A stretch of 5,491 nucleotides of DNA from a bacterium HR12 (GTDB lineage: Bacteria > Actinomycetota > UBA4738 > HRBIN12): the NCBI GenBank assembly GCA_002898915.1, contig BEHO01000100.1:1-5491 (forward strand), in the 5' to 3' direction. Below are positions 1 through 5,491 of the stretch, piece after piece. The notes under the pieces are model-generated. The model worked only from the letters and a program-made list of their open reading frames with translations, was not told the origin of the DNA and searched no databases. Every line of letters starts with the position of its first letter. The first letter of the stretch is position 1. A program made the position numbers and the translations under genes.

Positions 1-1380
1 GCCTCCGTCGACGAGCTGCTCCGCGCGATCGACGAGGGCCGGCTGGCCGGGCTGCGGGGCTTCGGGCCCAAGACGGCCGAGAACATCCGCGCCGGTATCG
101 AGCGGCTGCGGGGAGCCGGCGGGCGGGTGCTGCTGTCGGTGGCCCTGGACCTCGCCGAGAGCCTGGAGGAGCGCCTGCGGGAGGTGCCGGGCGTCGAGCG
201 GGTCGCCCACGCCGGGTCCCTCCGGCGGATGTGCGAGACGATCGGCGACGTCGACCTCCTGGTGGCGAGCCGTGATCCCGGCCCGGTGATGGACGCCTTC
301 ACCGCGCTGCCAGAGGTGCGCCAGGTCCTGGCCAAGGGTGACACGAAGTCCTCCGTGGTGACGGAGGCGGGGGTCCAGGTCGATCTCCGGGTGGTCCCGC
401 CCGAGGTCTGGGGCGCCGCCATGCTCTACTTCACCGGGTCCAAGGCCCACAACATCCGGATCCGGGAGATCGCCGTCCGCAAGGGGCTGAAGCTCAACGA
501 GTACGGCTTGTTCCGGGCGAAGAGCGGACGGCTCGTCGTCGCGGCGACCGAGGAGGAGGTCTACGAGCGCCTCGGGCTGCCCTGGATCCCGCCGACGCTC
601 CGCGAGGACCGGGACGAGATCGAGGCCGCCCAGGCCGGGACCCTCCCCGAGCTCGTGACGGAGCGTGACATCCGCGGCGACCTCCACACCCACACGAACC
701 TCACCGACGGACTCGCGACCCTCGACCAGATGCTGGAGGCCGCCGCTCGGCGCGGGTACGCCTACTACGCGGTGACCGACCACGCGCCGAACCTCGCGAT
801 GCAGCGGATGACCGACGAGAAGATGCTCGAGCAGCGGCGCCGGCTGCGGGCGCTCCAGGAGCGGTACCCGAAGATGACGCTCCTGCACGGCTCCGAGCTC
901 AACATCGACCCCGAGGGGGGCGTGGACTGGCCACCGGAGTTCCTCGAGGGGTTCGACGTGTGCGTCGCGTCGGTGCACTCGCACTTCAACCAGCCCAAGG
1001 ACGCCATGACCCGGCGGTTGATCCGCGCCATGGAGAACCCGCACGTCCACATCATCGGGCACCCGACGGCGCGGCTGATCGGACGGCGGGAGCCGATCGA
1101 GTTCGACCTCGACGAGGTGTTCCACGCGGCGGCCCGCACGGGCACCGCCCTCGAGATCAACGCCTTCCCGGACCGCCTGGACCTGAAGGACGAGCACATC
1201 GCATGGGCCCGCCGGTACGGCGTCCGGTTCGCGGTGGACACCGACGCCCACGCGACCCCCCACCTCGACGTGATGCGCTACGGCGTGGCCACGGCGCAGC
1301 GGGGCTGGCTCACGAAGGACGAGGTGATCAACGCGTGGCCGCTCGCACGCCTGCGGCGGTTCCTGCGCAAGGGACGGTGA
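1..1380 (+). CDS. polX: DNA polymerase/3'-5' exonuclease PolX (family X polymerase with C-terminal PHP domain), 5'-truncated
   Basis: Family X repair polymerase, a cytoplasmic gap-filling enzyme of base excision repair. The reading frame is open from base 1; about 459 residues are present against a usual ~570-580, so the first helix-hairpin-helix region is missing. Numbering from the first codon, a helix-hairpin-helix (GFGPKTAENI) lies at residues 20-29. The nucleotidyltransferase palm follows with GS at 72-73, RR at 75-76 and the paired metal aspartates D83 and D85 (GDVD). The third aspartate, D128, is in QVDLR. The thumb motif YFTGSKAHN is at 143-151. A PHP domain fills roughly 223-459 with all nine expected metal ligands: H229, H231, D236, H261, E299, H326, H354, D415 and H417. 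Polymerase and PHP active sites therefore both look intact. In Bacillus subtilis PolX the PHP domain gives 3'-5' exonuclease activity. The GTG at 127 is internal and not the start. The stop overlaps the mpg start by four bases, implying co-transcription. Confidence 0.96.
   Translation, partial: ASVDELLRAIDEGRLAGLRGFGPKTAENIRAGIERLRGAGGRVLLSVALDLAESLEERLREVPGVERVAHAGSLRRMCETIGDVDLLVASRDPGPVMDAFTALPEVRQVLAKGDTKSSVVTEAGVQVDLRVVPPEVWGAAMLYFTGSKAHNIRIREIAVRKGLKLNEYGLFRAKSGRLVVAATEEEVYERLGLPWIPPTLREDRDEIEAAQAGTLPELVTERDIRGDLHTHTNLTDGLATLDQMLEAAARRGYAYYAVTDHAPNLAMQRMTDEKMLEQRRRLRALQERYPKMTLLHGSELNIDPEGGVDWPPEFLEGFDVCVASVHSHFNQPKDAMTRRLIRAMENPHVHIIGHPTARLIGRREPIEFDLDEVFHAAARTGTALEINAFPDRLDLKDEHIAWARRYGVRFAVDTDAHATPHLDVMRYGVATAQRGWLTKDEVINAWPLARLRRFLRKGR
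1369..1380 (+). promoter_or_regulatory. polX-mpg translational coupling junction (GTGA overlap with weak ribosome binding site)
   Basis: The polX stop TGA (1378-1380) overlaps the mpg start GTG (1377-1379) as GTGA. A purine run, AAGGGA at 1369-1374, could pair with the 16S rRNA 3' end but leaves only two bases before the GTG, closer than usual. Reinitiation by ribosomes finishing polX is therefore the more likely start mechanism. The overlap is read directly; the mechanism is inferred. Confidence 0.5.
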
Positions 1381-1991
1381 GGCTCGGTCGGCCGCTCCCG
1401 CGGTCGTTCTTCGATCGCGACGTGACCGCCGTCGCGCGCGACCTGCTCGGGCGGATCCTCGTCCGCCGGCTGGCGGACGGGCGTCGGCTCGCGGTGCGGC
1501 TCGTGGAGGTGGAGGCCTACGCGCCGGACGACCCGGCGAGCCACTCCTACCGCGGACCGACGGAACGGAACCGCACGATGTTCGGGCCGCCGGGTCGGCT
1601 GTACGTGTACTTCACGTACGGTATGCACCACTGCCTCAACGTCGTGACCGGCCCGGAAGGGGTGGGCGCCGCCGTCCTCCTGCGCGCCGGAGAGCCGATC
1701 GAGGGGCTCGAGGCGATGGCGGAGCGCCGCGGCACGGACGACCCGAGGCTCCTCTGCTCGGGCCCGGGCCGACTGGCGCAGGCGCTCGGCCTCACGCGCG
1801 AGCACGACGGCGCCGACCTGGTGCTGGGGCCGGAGATCCGGCTGCACGAGGGCGAACCCGTCCCCGAGGCACGCGTGGCCGTCACGACCCGGGTCGGCAT
1901 CAACCACGGCACCGAGCGGCCCTGGCGGTTCTTCGTCGCCGGCGACCCCTTCGTGTCGCCGGGGCGGCCTACGGGTTCACGACGATCGTGA
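1377..1991 (+). CDS. mpg: 3-methyladenine DNA glycosylase (AAG/MPG family)
   Basis: Monofunctional glycosylase that flips out alkylated or deaminated purines and cuts the N-glycosidic bond, leaving an abasic site for repair. It is 204 residues, a normal length for the bacterial family. By comparison with human AAG, the catalytic glutamate is E46 in EVEAY (human E125), with Y48 (Y127) and H56 (H136) lining the pocket. Y78 and Y81 in the LYVYFTYG segment match Y159 and the DNA-intercalating Y162, and N88 matches N169. The loop between E46 and H56 is one residue shorter than in human AAG. Other family signatures are RNRTMFGPPG near 64-73, AAVLLRAGEP and LLCSGPGRLAQALG. GTG 1377 is chosen because it keeps the conserved RPLPRSFF N-terminus; the next in-frame GTG, at 1422, would remove it. 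The frame stays open upstream to about 960, but that part is a shadow of polX. The 3' end overlaps the convergent PBP gene by 23 bases. PolX next door suggests a joint repair role. Confidence 0.96.
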   Translation: MRLGRPLPRSFFDRDVTAVARDLLGRILVRRLADGRRLAVRLVEVEAYAPDDPASHSYRGPTERNRTMFGPPGRLYVYFTYGMHHCLNVVTGPEGVGAAVLLRAGEPIEGLEAMAERRGTDDPRLLCSGPGRLAQALGLTREHDGADLVLGPEIRLHEGEPVPEARVAVTTRVGINHGTERPWRFFVAGDPFVSPGRPTGSRRS

Positions 1992-4428
1992 CGGTGGAGC
2001 CGATCTCGGCACGCCTCCCCGCGGCGGGGGACTGCGCCCAGACGATGCCGCGACGGTAGTCGCAGCCCTCGGCATCCGGGTCGCACTCCTCCTGGTAGGA
2101 GACGGCCACCCGGAAGCCGGCGTTGCGCAGCGCGGCGGTGGCGGCGCCCTCGGTCCGACCGATCACGTCCGGGACCGTGCCGGAGCGCGGGGACGGGGAG
2201 GGGGCCTCGGCCACGGAGATCGTCACGGTGCTGGTCTGCAGGGCTCGCTCGCCCGGGGCGGGGTCCTGGGCGACGACCGTCCCCGGCGGGGCGTCGGCCA
2301 GGACGAGCTCCACCGCGACGTCGAAGCCCGCCGCGCGCAGGGCGCTCACGGCCTCCTCCCGGTCCATCCCGATCACCGAGGGCACCGTCAGCCGCTGGTA
2401 GGTGCTCGGCTCCGTGCAGACCTCCGTGGGCTCGGTTCCCGCGATGAAGCGCACCGTGCGGATGTTGGCCGGCGGCGTGTACGGGTTCGCGAGACAGCCC
2501 TGCGTGACGTCGATCCGCACGGTCACGTACCGGACGCCGCCCTCCGGCTCGGGGAAGTCGCGGACCGGCATGTGCTTCGTCGCGTTGTACATGAAGGCGT
2601 GCCAGATCTGCGCCGGCCAGGTGCCCCCGTACACGCGGATGCGGGTCGTGGGGTACTGCATCGAGATCTGACCCTGGGGGAACCCGACCCAGACCGCGGC
2701 CACGAGCTGCGGCACCGCTCCCACGAACCACGCGTCGCGGTAGAGGTCCTCCGTGCCGGTCTTGCCGAACTGGGGCCGGTACAGGCGGGCGGCCGTCCCC
2801 GTCCCGTACTGCACGACCTTCTCCAGGACGTCGACCGCGACGGCCGCCACGGCGGGGTCGACGACCTGGACCGCCTTCCTCGGCGCCTCGTAGAGGACCC
2901 GTCCGTCGGCGGTCTCGATGCGTTCCACCGGCGTCGGGTGCACGTGCGCGCCGCCGAAGGCGAGCGTCCCGTACGCCGAGGCCATCTCGAGCGTGTTGAC
3001 CTCGTTGGAGCCGAGCACCGCCGCCGGGACCGCCTGCAGGGGCTCGTCCGGCTCGGTGGTGCGCGGGCAGCAACGGATCCCCATCCGCTCGGCGACCTCG
3101 ACGATCTTCTCGGCTCCCTTCCAGGCATCGCCGCCACCCAGGGCGATCTCCAGGTTCACGTAGGCCACGTTCACCGAGTTCACCGTGGCCGACTCCAGGC
3201 TGATCGTGCCGTAGGCGCTCCCCTCGGCGTTCCCGGGTCGCCAGACCGTCCCGTCCGGAAGGGGAACGGCGGCGGAGGACCCGTTCAGCGGCGAGGAGGG
3301 GGTGAACCCGTTCTCGAGCGCGGCCACCAGGGCGAACGGCTTGAAGGCCGAGCCGGCCTGCCGCCCGGTGCTGCCGCCCGTCGCGAGGTTCACCCGGGCG
3401 AAGGGATCGTCCTCGTCGAAGTAGTCGCGTCCCCCCACCATGGCCCGCACGAACCCGGTGCGGGGATCGATCGCGGTCAACGCTGCGTAGGGATCGCGCT
3501 CGTAGGGGAGGACCTGCCGGACGGCCCGCTCGGCGAAGGTCTGGAGGCGCGGCGAGAGCGTCGTGTAGATGCGCAGTCCCCCCTTGAACAGGAGGTCGTA
3601 CCGCTCGCCCACCGTGTCCCCGAAGCGCGGGTTCGACAGGAACCACTCCTTCACGTAGTCGACGAAGTACGGGGCGGGGTACCGGCGCTCGTCCTCGTCG
3701 GGATCCGCGAGCTCGATCGGCGCGGCCACCGCCGCGTCGTGGGCGGCTCGGCCGATGCGGCCCTGCTCCAGCATGGCGTCGAGGACCTGGTTGCGGCGTC
3801 GGAGGGCGCGGACGGGATGGGTGTAGGGGTCGTAGTCCACAGGCGCTCGGATCAGGCCCGCGAGGAGCGCCGCCTGCGGCAGGGTCAGGTCCTTCGCGTC
3901 CACGCCGAAGTACGTCCGCGCGGCCGCCTGGACGCCGTACGCGCCGTTGCCGAAGTAGACGGTGTTCAGGTAGCGGGTGAGGATCTGCTCCTTCGTGAGC
4001 CGCTGCTCGAGCTGCCAGGCGAGGTAGGCCTCCTTGAGCTTGCGCGCCAGGGTCTCCTCGCTGCTGAGGTAGAGGTTCTTCACGAGCTGTTGGGTGATGG
4101 TCGAGGCGCCCTGCGCGATCCTGCCCTCGGTGACGTTCACGTACGCCGCCCGGAGCAGCGCCTTGAGGTCGACCCCCGCATGGTCGAAGAACCGCTGATC
4201 CTCGATGGCCACGGTGGCGTCCACCATCGCGGGCGGGATGTCCTTCCAGCGGACCACGACCCGATCCTCCCCGGCATGGAGCGTCGTGATCAGGCTCCCG
4301 TCGGCGGCGTAGAGGAAGGAGGTCTGGGGCAGCCGCTGCGCGTGCGCGCGCTCCTCCTCGAGCGTCGGCAGGTCACAGGCCGCCGCGAGCAGCGCCAACG
4401 CGCACAGACAGGTCGCGAGCCGCCGCAT
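1969..4428 (-). CDS. Class A penicillin-binding protein (GT51 transglycosylase + transpeptidase) with two PASTA domains and lipoprotein-like N-terminus
   Basis: Bifunctional peptidoglycan synthase of 819 residues that polymerises glycan strands from lipid II and cross-links stem peptides outside the cytoplasmic membrane. The N-terminus, MRRLATCLCALALLAAAC, has a short hydrophobic stretch ending in a lipobox-like AAAC with Cys18, instead of a cytoplasmic tail plus a long membrane helix. GT51 domain (~35-235): EDQRFFDH with catalytic E76, QGASTITQQ at 106-114, RKLKE with E133, and YFGNGAYG at 158-165. Transpeptidase (~280-620): SAFK with nucleophile S360 and K363, SVN at 418-420, KTG at 556-558. 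Two PASTA domains follow (~680-740 and ~751-818), joined by a Pro/Ser linker; they may sense muropeptides or bind beta-lactams. Cysteine pairs C645/C671 and C782/C789 could form disulfides. ATG 4428 is chosen because the signal-like segment follows at once; only a weak GAAGA lies seven bases upstream. It opposes both neighbours, so it is probably transcribed alone. Its exact PonA-type subgroup is unclear. Confidence 0.96.
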   Translation of the reverse strand: MRRLATCLCALALLAAACDLPTLEEERAHAQRLPQTSFLYAADGSLITTLHAGEDRVVVRWKDIPPAMVDATVAIEDQRFFDHAGVDLKALLRAAYVNVTEGRIAQGASTITQQLVKNLYLSSEETLARKLKEAYLAWQLEQRLTKEQILTRYLNTVYFGNGAYGVQAAARTYFGVDAKDLTLPQAALLAGLIRAPVDYDPYTHPVRALRRRNQVLDAMLEQGRIGRAAHDAAVAAPIELADPDEDERRYPAPYFVDYVKEWFLSNPRFGDTVGERYDLLFKGGLRIYTTLSPRLQTFAERAVRQVLPYERDPYAALTAIDPRTGFVRAMVGGRDYFDEDDPFARVNLATGGSTGRQAGSAFKPFALVAALENGFTPSSPLNGSSAAVPLPDGTVWRPGNAEGSAYGTISLESATVNSVNVAYVNLEIALGGGDAWKGAEKIVEVAERMGIRCCPRTTEPDEPLQAVPAAVLGSNEVNTLEMASAYGTLAFGGAHVHPTPVERIETADGRVLYEAPRKAVQVVDPAVAAVAVDVLEKVVQYGTGTAARLYRPQFGKTGTEDLYRDAWFVGAVPQLVAAVWVGFPQGQISMQYPTTRIRVYGGTWPAQIWHAFMYNATKHMPVRDFPEPEGGVRYVTVRIDVTQGCLANPYTPPANIRTVRFIAGTEPTEVCTEPSTYQRLTVPSVIGMDREEAVSALRAAGFDVAVELVLADAPPGTVVAQDPAPGERALQTSTVTISVAEAPSPSPRSGTVPDVIGRTEGAATAALRNAGFRVAVSYQEECDPDAEGCDYRRGIVWAQSPAAGRRAEIGSTVTIVVNP
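1977..1991. repeat. Short inverted repeat at the convergent mpg/PBP 3' ends
   Basis: TCACGA (1977-1982) and TCGTGA (1986-1991) are perfect six-base arms around a CGA loop. The right arm ends exactly on the mpg stop codon, inside the 23-base overlap of the two convergent genes. There is no T-tract on either strand, so it is not a classical intrinsic terminator. Arms this short arise often by chance in DNA of this composition, so any function is doubtful. Confidence 0.3.
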
Positions 4429-4437
4429 ACGGCCATC

Positions 4438-4465
4438 TTCGCACGGCGGGGCGGGCTGGTAGCAT
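4438..4465 (+). promoter_or_regulatory. Candidate tyrS promoter giving a near-leaderless transcript
   Basis: TTCGCA (4438-4443) and TAGCAT (4460-4465) are separated by 16 bases, and each matches four of six positions of the -35 (TTGACA) and -10 (TATAAT) consensus. Transcription would begin about 4472-4476, at or just before the tyrS ATG at 4476. No Shine-Dalgarno-like purine run precedes that ATG, which fits a leaderless or near-leaderless message, common in actinobacteria. Only 47 bases separate the two divergent coding regions, so the choice of sites is limited. The match is by eye and unscored. Confidence 0.35.
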
Positions 4466-4475
4466 CCCGACGCCC

Positions 4476-5491
4476 ATGGGCCCCGCCGACCTGGACCAGC
4501 TGCTCGCCGGCGTCGCGGCCGTCGTGCCCGAGGACGGGCTCGCCCGCAAGCTCGAGCTCGGCCGGCCGCTCCGCGTGAAGCTCGGCCTCGACCCGACCGC
4601 GCCCGCCGTGACGCTCGGTTGGGCCGTGGTGCTCCGCAAGCTCCGGCAGTTCCAGGATCTCGGCCACGTGGCCGTGCTCATCGTGGGCGATTTCACCGCC
4701 CGGGTCGGGGACCCCTCCGGCAGGAGCGACACGCGTCCCCGCCTCTCGAAGGAGGAGGTCGAGGCCTACGCCGAGCGGCTCCTCGACCAGTTCTGGCGGA
4801 TCCTCGACCGCGAGCGGACGGAGCTCCGCCGCAACTCCGAGTGGCTCGAACGGCTCACGATGGAGGACGTCCTCCACATGACGGCCCAGGCGACCGTGGC
4901 CCGGATGCTGGAGCGGGACGACTTCGCCAAGCGCTACGCGGAGGGCCGCCCGATCACGGTCATGGAGCTCCTGTACCCGCTGCTCCAGGGGATGGACTCG
5001 GTGGCGGTCCGCGCCGACGTCGAGCTCGGGGGGTCCGACCAGCTGTTCAACCTCCTCGTGGGCCGGGACCTGCAGCGGGCCCACGGGCAGGAGCCCCAGG
5101 TCGCCCTGACCATGCCCTTGCTGGTCGGGACGGACGGCGTGCAGAAGATGAGCCAATCCCTGGGGAACTACATCGGCATCACCGAGGACCCCGACTCCAT
5201 GTTCGGCAAGCTGGTCCGGATCCCTGACCAGCTGATCGTGGAGTACCGACGTCTGACGCTCGACTTCTTCACCGACCCCGCGGAGACCGAACGGGTGGCC
5301 GCCGGCCTGGCGGACGGCACGCTCGACCCCTGGGCCGAGAAGCGGCGCCTGGCCCGCGAGGTCGTCGACCTCTACCATGGGCGGGGAGCGGGGCGGGCCG
5401 CCGAAGAGCGCTTCGACCGCGTGCACCGGGAGCGGGCCATCCCCGAGGACGTCCCCGAGGGCGAGCTGTCCACCTCCTGCGCCCGGGGGGG
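4476..5491 (+). CDS. tyrS: Tyrosine--tRNA ligase, TyrZ-type, with atypical HIGH and KMSKS motifs; 3'-truncated
   Basis: Class I synthetase that activates tyrosine with ATP and charges tRNA-Tyr in the cytoplasm. The frame is open to the window end: 338 codons against a usual ~400-420, so the C-terminal S4 RNA-binding domain should lie beyond. Family features in order are KLGLDPTAP (35-43), LRKLRQFQDLGH (53-64), GDFTARVGDPSGRS (71-84), RMLERDDFAKRY (143-154), YPLLQGMD (167-174) and GGSDQLFNLLVGRDLQ (185-200). Tyrosine-site residues matching Geobacillus TyrRS are kept: D79 (D78), Y167, Q171 and D174 (Y169, Q173, D176), and Q189 in SDQ. The ATP signatures are odd: H-x-G-H reads TLGW (46-49), with both histidines replaced, and KMSKS reads KMSQS (224-228). 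T41, matching the catalytic T40, remains. No stop or frame break is visible. ATG 4476 gives a normal N-terminus; no ribosome binding site is evident. It may be a lineage-specific active TyrRS or a divergent paralogue. Confidence 0.94.
   Translation, partial: MGPADLDQLLAGVAAVVPEDGLARKLELGRPLRVKLGLDPTAPAVTLGWAVVLRKLRQFQDLGHVAVLIVGDFTARVGDPSGRSDTRPRLSKEEVEAYAERLLDQFWRILDRERTELRRNSEWLERLTMEDVLHMTAQATVARMLERDDFAKRYAEGRPITVMELLYPLLQGMDSVAVRADVELGGSDQLFNLLVGRDLQRAHGQEPQVALTMPLLVGTDGVQKMSQSLGNYIGITEDPDSMFGKLVRIPDQLIVEYRRLTLDFFTDPAETERVAAGLADGTLDPWAEKRRLAREVVDLYHGRGAGRAAEERFDRVHRERAIPEDVPEGELSTSCARG

Noticed and set aside
127..129. GTG as the start of polX
   Set aside because: The frame is open upstream to base 1 and encodes a good helix-hairpin-helix motif there, so this codon is internal.
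960..1376. N-terminal extension of the mpg frame back to 960
   Set aside because: The extension overlaps the polX PHP domain coding region and reads as Arg/Pro/Gly-rich noise. The GTG at 1377 starts directly at the conserved glycosylase N-terminus.
1547..3646. 699-codon open frame on the minus strand
   Set aside because: It runs across the convergent mpg/PBP junction in a frame different from the PBP and has low-complexity Arg/Gly/Pro/Ala composition. The PBP frame has full catalytic motifs over the same bases.
4429..4475. T-box or other riboswitch upstream of tyrS
   Set aside because: Only 47 bases lie between the two divergent start codons and the best promoter match leaves almost no leader, so there is no room for a structured RNA.
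2572..4578. 668-codon open frame on the plus strand, antisense to the PBP gene
   Set aside because: Its translation is Arg/Gly/Val/Leu/Asp-rich with no recognisable motif, and it mirrors the PBP codons. Long antisense open frames are expected in DNA of this GC content.
4290..5426. 378-codon open frame antisense to tyrS
   Set aside because: Shadow of tyrS; the plus-strand frame carries the complete set of TyrRS motifs and this one carries none.
5455..5491. Possible frameshift near the tyrS truncation, next to a run of seven G
   Set aside because: The last residues (GELSTSCARG) look less typical of a TyrRS linker than the preceding sequence, but the linker to the S4 domain is variable and too little sequence remains to judge. 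Base-level read quality or the downstream sequence would settle it.
1..5491. A previously undescribed multi-gene system, mobile element, CRISPR array or RNA gene
   Set aside because: All but 47 bases are covered by four recognisable housekeeping-type genes. No transposase, direct-repeat array, tRNA cloverleaf or rRNA segment was seen on either strand.

Overview
The window is GC-rich chromosomal DNA (roughly 70% GC by eye, with G or C at nearly every third codon position). It holds four protein-coding genes packed almost without gaps. The protein types and the mpg/tyrS neighbourhood suggest an actinobacterium (Actinomycetota), probably outside the well-studied genera. That placement is an inference from gene content and base composition only.

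Layout: (1) Bases 1-1380, plus strand, carry the 3' part of polX, a family X DNA polymerase with a C-terminal PHP metal-dependent phosphoesterase domain; its first ~110-120 codons lie outside the window. (2) Bases 1377-1991, plus strand, carry a complete mpg, a 3-methyladenine DNA glycosylase of the AAG family. It starts at a GTG inside a four-base GTGA overlap with the polX stop. (3) Bases 1969-4428, minus strand, carry a complete class A penicillin-binding protein: GT51 glycosyltransferase, transpeptidase and two PASTA domains, with an N-terminus that looks like a lipoprotein signal peptide. (4) Bases 4476-5491, plus strand, carry tyrS, a TyrZ-type tyrosyl-tRNA synthetase cut off by the window end before its expected S4 domain.

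How they work together: polX and mpg look like a two-gene base-excision-repair unit. Mpg removes alkylated bases and leaves abasic sites, and PolX can process ends and fill short gaps. The PBP builds and cross-links peptidoglycan outside the cytoplasmic membrane and has no obvious functional link to the repair pair. It converges on mpg with a 23-base coding overlap and diverges from tyrS across a 47-base gap. That gap must carry the start signals of tyrS and part of those of the PBP gene, and it is too short for a T-box leader.

The main oddities are the degenerate class I signatures of the TyrRS (TLGW in place of H-x-G-H, and KMSQS), the lipobox-like PBP N-terminus, and the antisense PBP gene sitting between mpg and tyrS, which are direct neighbours in Mycobacterium tuberculosis. 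I saw no mobile element, CRISPR array, tRNA or rRNA gene, and no clearly new multi-gene system. There is no stretch over 300 bases without a gene.
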